Assembly (NCBI RefSeq): GCF_020859565.1
Contig: NZ_JAJHUO010000025.1
Span: 1-64,000, forward strand
Direction: 5' to 3'
Origin: Saccharothrix luteola
GTDB taxonomy: Bacteria; Actinomycetota; Actinomycetes; Mycobacteriales; Pseudonocardiaceae
DNA length: 64,000 nt
The position numbers and the translations under genes are program-made. The notes below the pieces were generated by a model. The model did not search any database. It worked only from the letters and a program-made list of their open reading frames with translations, and had not been told where the DNA came from. This document shows positions 59,367-64,000 of this stretch, in pieces (position 1 is the first letter of the stretch; each line of letters begins with the position of its first letter).

Positions 59367-61645
59367 CCGACCCCTCGGACCTGAACGACGAAGGCGTGCG
59401 ACTGGCCGGCGCCGGTGACCTGGCCGGCGCGCGGTCCGCGCTCGAAGCCGCGCTCGCGGCGTCCTCAGCGGAGGACCGCGCGCAGGTCCTGGTGAACCTG
59501 GCGCACGTGGTGGACATGGCCGGCGAGCGCTCGCGCGCCGTGGACCTGCTGACCGAGGCGATCGCGGTGGGGGAGGGGACGGTCAGGCTGACGGCCATCG
59601 CGGCGCGCGCGGACCTGCTGCCCTGGCTGGACCGGTGGGACGAGGGGTGGCGGGACGTCGAGGAGGCGCTGGTCGACGCCGAGCCGTCGCAGCAGGTGGT
59701 GCTGCGGACCACGCGCGTCGGGCTGCTGATGGTGGCCGGTCACCTCGCGGAGGCCGAGGCGGAGGCCGTCGAGGCGGTCGAGCTGGCCGGGACGCACGCG
59801 CCCGAGTACCTGGAGCACCTCTACACGAACCTGGCGCTCCTCGCCGACGAGGCGGGGGACGAGGGGCGCGCGACGATGTACCGGGTGCTGGCGGACAACC
59901 CGGGCCGCAAGCCGCTCGGTCCCCGGTGGCGGCGGTTCGTGGAGCTGAACGCGGAGGGCGCGGTGCTGCTGTCGTCGGGCGACCGTGCCGCCGCCAGGGC
60001 CTCCTTCGAGGCCGCGTACCGGGAGGCGCTCGAGGTCCCGCACCGCGAGGCAACCGAAGTCCCGCACCGGCAGGCGCTCGAAGTCCCGCACCGGGAAGCA
60101 CCCGGGTCGGCGCACGGCGAAGCCCCGGAATTGTCAGACCCTTCTGGGACAATAAAAACAGGGGTCCCCTTGGCGGGGACCTCTGCGAAGCGATCAGCCT
60201 CGACCACCGACCCGACCAGCGCGGACGACGTCGAAGCCCTGGTCTGCCGCGCCGGAGTCGCGGGCAACCTGGCCGGAGTCGCCGACCACCCCCGAGAAGC
60301 CGTCCGCTGGAGCACCGAAGCCGTCGAAGCAGCCCGAACGGCGCTCACGATCGTCGGCGACGCCTACGGCTCCGCCGGCGTCCTGGTCAACGCCTTGATC
60401 TCCCGAGCCGTCGCACGGCTCGACCAGACCCACCTCCCCGACGCCCTCACCGACCTGGACGAAGCCCTCGACCTGGTGACGCGAGCCGACCACGCCGAAC
60501 CCGTCGAAGCCACCGTCCGCGCCACCCGCGCCCGCGTGCTCGCCACCGGGGGCTGGTTCGCCGAAGCCGCCGACGAAGCGCGCACCGCGCTGGACCTCGC
60601 CTACACCGCCGCCCCCGCCATGGCCGCGTCCGTCCACGCCACGCTGGCCGAGATCACGAGCGCCACCGGTGACCTCCCCGGCGCCGTCGAACACCTCGCC
60701 CTCGCCCGCGACCTGAGCGCCGCCACCGGCGACGTCGCCGGCGTCGCCACCGCCCTGATCAGCTCCGCCCGCCTGGCCTACCTCGCCTCGGACCCCGACC
60801 GGGCGGACGCGCTGTACGACGAGGCGGAAGCCCTCCTCGCCGACGACCCCCGCCGACGAGCCGCCTGCCTGCACGGTCGCGCCGCCGTCGCGGTCCTGCG
60901 CGGTGAGCCCCGGGAAGCCCTCGCGCTGTCCGACCGGGCACTCGCGCTCCTGGGCACGGCGACCCCGCTGGAGTCGTTGGCCCTGCACCAAGTGCGGGGC
61001 TCGGCGTTCGAGGCGGCGCAGGAGTTCGCCGAGGCCGAGTCCTGCTACGCCGAAGCGGCGGCGTTGTCCGAGGCGGCCGGCCTGTGGCACGTCGCGCTGG
61101 GCATGGCGTGGTGGCGCGCGGACGCCCTGATCCGCCGCGCCGCCTCCACCACCGGAGACGAACGGCAGCGGCTCGGCCGCCGGGCACTGGACCTGGCGCT
61201 GCCCGCCGCGCTGGCCTCCGAAGCGATCCGACAACGGTTCCCGCACGGCCCCCTGCGCGAGCGGTGGGTGGCGCTGGCCTCCGCACCCGCCACCCGGTCG
61301 GCGTTCCTGGCCATCCGTGCGCTCGGTAACTCGACGTTGGCGGCGGAGTACATCGACCACGTCGCGGGTGCGGTGTCCCTGCACGCGGACGGCGTCACAC
61401 CACCGGTGGAACGCGGTGACCTGATCGGGTTGCCCGAACCACCGACCGCCGCAACGCACCTGCCCTACGCGGCCTCCGGCTTCGCCACGGGCACGGACCC
61501 GGACTTCCCCTCCACCGGCTTCGAACTGCCGCCGAGGGTCCGGCTCGACCCCACGACGCCGACCGCCCTGGACGCCTGGATCGACGTGGCCGAGCAGCGG
61601 TACGGGTTCGCGGTGCGGTCGGAACGGGCGGTGGAGTCGTGGTGA
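59363..61645 (+). CDS. Long TPR-repeat protein of the CHAT operon
   Basis: A 760-residue protein built of degenerate tetratricopeptide-like helix pairs: LNDEGVRLAGAGDLAGARSA at the start; many ALxxA-EA pairs such as AHVVDMAGERSRAVDLLTEA and FEAAQEFAEAESCYAEAAAL. The TPRs are interrupted at residues ~221-275 by an insert encoded by 24-nt direct repeats and a terminator-like hairpin. TPR proteins commonly bind and present substrates to CHAT peptidases. The GTG at 59363 and the stop at 61645 overlap the neighbouring genes by 4 bp. No catalytic motif. Confidence 0.85.
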   Translation: MTDPSDLNDEGVRLAGAGDLAGARSALEAALAASSAEDRAQVLVNLAHVVDMAGERSRAVDLLTEAIAVGEGTVRLTAIAARADLLPWLDRWDEGWRDVEEALVDAEPSQQVVLRTTRVGLLMVAGHLAEAEAEAVEAVELAGTHAPEYLEHLYTNLALLADEAGDEGRATMYRVLADNPGRKPLGPRWRRFVELNAEGAVLLSSGDRAAARASFEAAYREALEVPHREATEVPHRQALEVPHREAPGSAHGEAPELSDPSGTIKTGVPLAGTSAKRSASTTDPTSADDVEALVCRAGVAGNLAGVADHPREAVRWSTEAVEAARTALTIVGDAYGSAGVLVNALISRAVARLDQTHLPDALTDLDEALDLVTRADHAEPVEATVRATRARVLATGGWFAEAADEARTALDLAYTAAPAMAASVHATLAEITSATGDLPGAVEHLALARDLSAATGDVAGVATALISSARLAYLASDPDRADALYDEAEALLADDPRRRAACLHGRAAVAVLRGEPREALALSDRALALLGTATPLESLALHQVRGSAFEAAQEFAEAESCYAEAAALSEAAGLWHVALGMAWWRADALIRRAASTTGDERQRLGRRALDLALPAALASEAIRQRFPHGPLRERWVALASAPATRSAFLAIRALGNSTLAAEYIDHVAGAVSLHADGVTPPVERGDLIGLPEPPTAATHLPYAASGFATGTDPDFPSTGFELPPRVRLDPTTPTALDAWIDVAEQRYGFAVRSERAVESW
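60023..60184 (+). repeat. In-frame insert: 24-nt direct repeats and a hairpin inside the TPR gene
   Basis: Three 24-nt units (60023, 60047, 60071), each encoding xAxEVPHR, and a degenerate fourth (60095) are followed by AT-richer sequence (aataaaaacagg). AGGGGTCCCC at 60160-60169 pairs with GGGGACCTCT at 60175-60184. Read on the minus strand the stem is followed by TTTTTATT, the form of an intrinsic terminator. The block looks intergenic in character although it keeps the reading frame. Confidence 0.65.
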
Positions 61646-62853
61646 CCGTGCAGCTCAAGTTCGTGGACGCGGGCGACCTGTACGTGTCGTGGCGGTGGGA
61701 GCACGAACCGGCCGAACCCCGCGTCATCGCCGTGCCGCGCGACCTCGTGCGGGCCACGTTGGACGAGTGGGCGGCGGCCGTGCCGTCGCCGTTGCCGGGC
61801 GAGACCGCCGACCAGGCGCTGCGGCGCGCGCTCACGAACGGCCCGCTCGTGGACCACACGCGCGAACGCGACCTGGCGACCCGGATGGCGCGCGCCCTGG
61901 TGCCGCACCGGCTGGCGGCCGAGCTGAACTCCTGGCTGGCCCAGGGGATCCGGCCGCACCTGCGCGTCCAGCCGTCCCCGTCGACCGCCCTGGTGCCCTG
62001 GGAAGCGCTGCGGGTCGACGAAGGCCTTCGGGCGGTGCACGACGCCACCATCTCGGTGCTGCCCCCGGCGACCGTCGGCAACGCCGCGGAACGCCGCGTG
62101 CACGCCTTCGACCCGCGAGGACCCGTCGTCAGCGTGCTGGACCCCGTCGTGCCCGGCTTCCCCGACGCGTCCGGCCTCGGCTCGGTGCTCGGCCACCCGA
62201 CCCCCGAGCTGACCGCGCTCGCACCCGGCGGCCTGCGCCGCGACGACATCGACCGCGACCACCTCGAACGGGCGCTGGCCACCGCCTCTCGCTTCCTCTA
62301 CGTCGGGCACGTCACCACCGGCGGGCACGGCCTGGACGCACGCCTGCACCTGTCCTGCACGGCCGACACCACGGGCCGGGCCGCACCGCTCGGCGCGCAC
62401 CGCCCCCTGGCCGCCGCCGACATCGTGCTCGGTCACCGACCCGGCCCGGTGCGCCCGTGGCGGATACCCGCCCGGGTCGCCCTGGTGGCCTGCGAGAGCG
62501 GCGGCGACGTCCGCTTCGCCGAACCGTCCGGCCTGGTCACGGCCATGGTGCACGGTGGCGCGGAGCACGTGACCGCGACGAGGTGGACGTTGCCGACCGA
62601 CGAAGGGCTGCGCCGCCTCGTGCCCGGCTTCCCGCCGACCCCCGTCCTCGCGCCCACCGTCGTCGCCATCGACGCCGCCCACCGCGCGCCCGACCCGGTG
62701 ACCGCGCTCAACGACTGGCAACGCGCCGCGGCCACCCGATGGGAGGAAACGGGCGACCTCACCTGCTCACCGCTCGTGTGGGCCGCGTTCACCACCACCT
62801 GGGCGCCACCGCGCGGCGGACGTGGGAACGGCAGGGCGTCGTCCGCGTCTTAG
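61642..62853 (+). CDS. CHAT-domain caspase-like peptidase homologue
   Basis: A 403-residue protein whose C-terminal ~280 residues form a CHAT domain (caspase HetF-associated with TPRs). The catalytic pair appears as His223 in LYVGHVTTGG and Cys284 in LVACESGGD, the usual order and spacing. The N-terminus (QLKFVDAGDLYVSWRWEHEP) lacks a known domain. CHAT proteins cleave partner proteins in conflict or cell-death systems and in development; the target here is unknown. The GTG start overlaps the TPR gene (GTGA). Confidence 0.85.
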   Translation: MTVQLKFVDAGDLYVSWRWEHEPAEPRVIAVPRDLVRATLDEWAAAVPSPLPGETADQALRRALTNGPLVDHTRERDLATRMARALVPHRLAAELNSWLAQGIRPHLRVQPSPSTALVPWEALRVDEGLRAVHDATISVLPPATVGNAAERRVHAFDPRGPVVSVLDPVVPGFPDASGLGSVLGHPTPELTALAPGGLRRDDIDRDHLERALATASRFLYVGHVTTGGHGLDARLHLSCTADTTGRAAPLGAHRPLAAADIVLGHRPGPVRPWRIPARVALVACESGGDVRFAEPSGLVTAMVHGGAEHVTATRWTLPTDEGLRRLVPGFPPTPVLAPTVVAIDAAHRAPDPVTALNDWQRAAATRWEETGDLTCSPLVWAAFTTTWAPPRGGRGNGRASSAS

Positions 62854-62894
62854 CGGTATCGAGGTGTTCCCGCTACGCGACAGGGGGTGAGGAC

Positions 62895-63290
62895 GTGTCC
62901 GCGCCGAGGGGTGAAATACCGAGGGACGAAGCGCTGTACGCACGGATCCAGGAGCTGGAAGGCCGCGTCGAGCAGCTGACCGGCCTGCTGGGCGAGCTGA
63001 CCGGGCACGGCGAGCGGCCCGCGCGGACCGCCGAACCGCGTTTCCAAGCCGCGCTGGACACCGTCTACCAGGCCAGGACGTTCGGGTACGTGTCCGTGCA
63101 CTTCATCACCGGCCGGACGGCGCGGGTGCGGTTGCTGGTCGGGCCCCAGAGCCCTCCCACCACCAGCATCGGCTACGTCAGCAGCTGCTGCCTGGGCGGC
63201 GTCGTGCGTCCCGGGGAGTTCTGGATGGCCGCCACGCACAAAGCGGGGTTGAAAACCGGTTTCGAGTGCGTCTTCACGCCCATGTCCTGA
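62895..63290 (+). CDS. Small coiled-coil protein next to the CHAT operon
   Basis: A 131-residue protein: an N-terminal coiled-coil (EALYARIQELEGRVEQLTGL, ~10-40) and a C-terminal beta-rich part (YVSVHFITGRTARVRLLVG, then SIGYVSSCCLGG). The family is unknown. The GTG at 62895 follows GGGGGTGAGG. It starts 41 bp after the CHAT gene on the same strand and may be a fifth operon member or a separate unit. Confidence 0.7.
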   Translation: MSAPRGEIPRDEALYARIQELEGRVEQLTGLLGELTGHGERPARTAEPRFQAALDTVYQARTFGYVSVHFITGRTARVRLLVGPQSPPTTSIGYVSSCCLGGVVRPGEFWMAATHKAGLKTGFECVFTPMS

Positions 63291-63292
63291 CG

Positions 63293-63324
63293 TTGCAACC
63301 GGTACCGCGGTACAGGCTTACCGT
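63293..63324 (+). promoter_or_regulatory. MerR-type promoter-operator with elongated spacer
   Basis: TTGCAA at 63293-63298 and TACCGT at 63319-63324 are 20 bp apart, the lengthened spacer typical of MerR-controlled promoters. The perfect 12-bp palindrome GTACCGCGGTAC (63302-63313) lies between them. The ATG at 63331 is 6 bp past the -10, so transcription probably starts at the start codon. Confidence 0.5.
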
Positions 63325-63330
63325 GGCGCC

Positions 63331-63654
63331 ATGACCACGAACGAACGCTGGGCGCCGGCGGCGTGCACGCTGCCGACCGCCGAACGCCCGCTGCGCGAGG
63401 CGGAGTTCGACGAGCTGTTCACCACCGGCGGCGTGGAGCGCCCGGACCCGACCCACTTGCGCATCACCCTCGACCCGACGCCGGAGACGGCGGCACGGGC
63501 GGCGGCGCTGGCCGTGCGCGAGACCGCGTGCTGCTCGTTCTTCACGTTCGCCGTCGTGGCCTCGGCCGGCCGGGTGCGGCTGGACGTCACCGTCACGGAC
63601 GAGCACGTCGACGTGCTCGACGCCCTGCGGCAGCGGGCGGGTGGGGCGAGGTGA
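63331..63654 (+). CDS. Small CCxFF-motif protein paired with a MerR regulator
   Basis: A 107-residue soluble protein: ACTLPTAERPLREAEFDELF at the front and the motif ETACCSFFTFAV (~70-80) with adjacent cysteines, then beta strands (VRLDVTVTDEHVDVLDALR). It is of a type often found beside MerR genes and may bind metal or another ligand through the two cysteines; the function is not established. The stop overlaps the MerR GTG (GTGA), so the two genes are coupled. Confidence 0.75.
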   Translation: MTTNERWAPAACTLPTAERPLREAEFDELFTTGGVERPDPTHLRITLDPTPETAARAAALAVRETACCSFFTFAVVASAGRVRLDVTVTDEHVDVLDALRQRAGGAR

Positions 63655-64000
63655 CCGGGTTGCGCAGCGGGCAGCTCGCCGAGGCCGCCGGGGTGAACCA
63701 CCAGACGTTGCGCTACTACGAGCGCCGCGGCCTGCTGTCCGAACCGGAGCGCACGCCGGGCGGCCACCGCGTCTACCCGCCGGAAGCGCTCACCGTGCTG
63801 CGGATGATCAAGGCGGCCAAGCGGCTCGGGTTCACGTTGGAGGAGATCTCCGACCTGCTCGTCGCCCGGCGACGGCTCAGCTCACGCCGTGAGCAGGGGT
63901 TGGGTGACCGGGTCGCGGTCAAGCTCGCCGAGGTGGAGGCCAGGATCGCCGATCTGGAGGTGATCCGCGACATGCTGCGCTCCGCCCTTGACTACGGCTG
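63651..64000 (+). CDS. MerR-family transcription regulator (cut by window edge)
   Basis: The first ~116 residues of a MerR-type regulator. The N-terminal winged helix-turn-helix is GQLAEAAGVNHQTLRYYERR and GLLSEPERTPGGHRVYPPEA; a second helix-turn-helix follows (AKRLGFTLEEISDLLVARR), and the start of the dimer coiled coil (VKLAEVEARIADLEVIRDML) ends the visible part. The inducer-binding C-terminus is beyond 64000. It likely controls its own operon from the palindrome at 63302. Confidence 0.92.
   Translation, partial: MTGLRSGQLAEAAGVNHQTLRYYERRGLLSEPERTPGGHRVYPPEALTVLRMIKAAKRLGFTLEEISDLLVARRRLSSRREQGLGDRVAVKLAEVEARIADLEVIRDMLRSALDYG

Noticed and set aside
1..64000. Insertion sequences, phage genes, tRNA/attachment sites, replication origins
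   Set aside because: No transposase or integrase motifs, terminal inverted repeats with target duplications, tRNA cloverleaf or origin-type box clusters were seen on reading both strands.

Overview
The window is very G+C-rich, uses many GTG and TTG starts and has genes packed with 4-bp ATGA/GTGA/TTGA overlaps. With the protein families seen (DUF742, actinobacterial Ser/Thr kinase, STAND-TPR and CHAT proteins) this points to a filamentous actinomycete. Gene content and style suggest the Pseudonocardiaceae (a Saccharothrix, Lentzea or Actinosynnema type), but that is an inference. No tRNA, rRNA, insertion sequence, phage gene or CRISPR array was seen.

Layout: (1) 1-7.2 kb, minus strand: an OmpR-type regulator and histidine kinase followed by two GT39 membrane glycosyltransferases flanking a GT2-GtrA protein. 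(2) 7.4-14.6 kb: a membrane-anchored DUF5666-like protein, CopC-like protein, Tat-exported 5'-nucleotidase, Mug DNA glycosylase, DUF742 protein, S4 RNA-binding protein, a STAND NTPase with TPRs and a small membrane protein. (3) 14.8-43.7 kb: a large exopolysaccharide/surface-glycan supercluster. It holds the initiating polyprenyl-phosphate sugar transferase, sugar-nucleotide enzymes (Gfo/Idh/MocA, epimerase, two DegT aminotransferases, two hexapeptide acyltransferases), a 1613-residue secreted multidomain protein, O-antigen polymerase/ligase, chain-length regulator, acyltransferase-3, four or more glycosyltransferases, Wzx-type flippase, secreted beta-propellers, a glycosidase-like lipoprotein and an MFS transporter. 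(4) 43.9-57 kb: Ser/Thr kinase plus SLATT-like protein, enoyl-CoA hydratase, GNAT, a YCII-LuxR fusion, ABC-type binding lipoprotein, SRPBCC protein, FAD oxidoreductase and SDR, Tex, and a two-gene membrane operon. (5) 57.1-63.3 kb: a tightly coupled operon of two unknown proteins, a TPR protein and a CHAT protease-like protein, then a small coiled-coil protein; it looks like a conflict or signalling system. (6) 63.3 kb to the end: a small Cys-containing protein and a MerR regulator cut by the window edge.

The most striking regulatory signal is a bipartite motif, TAACG - 15 to 17 nt - CGA(T/A/C), found ten times. All ten lie in intergenic positions inside region 3 and are oriented toward nearly every transcription unit of the glycan supercluster, including two divergent pairs. 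It looks like an ECF-sigma promoter, which would make the supercluster one regulon; no sigma gene is in the window. Expected chance occurrence of the full motif is well below one per window by a rough base-composition estimate.

A second unexplained signal is a family of contiguous 22-nt tandem repeats (core GTGTCCTACGTTCAGG) placed directly after stop codons at three loci, always in the sense direction of the upstream gene. At 49.9-50.05 kb two oppositely oriented arrays meet between convergent genes. Other oddities are a broken SUKH-3-like immunity gene inside the glycan cluster, a near-pure G/C tract at 47.9-48.0 kb, a repeat-plus-terminator-like insert inside the TPR gene at 60.0-60.2 kb, and 11-bp-spaced direct repeats between the two-component genes and their divergent neighbour.
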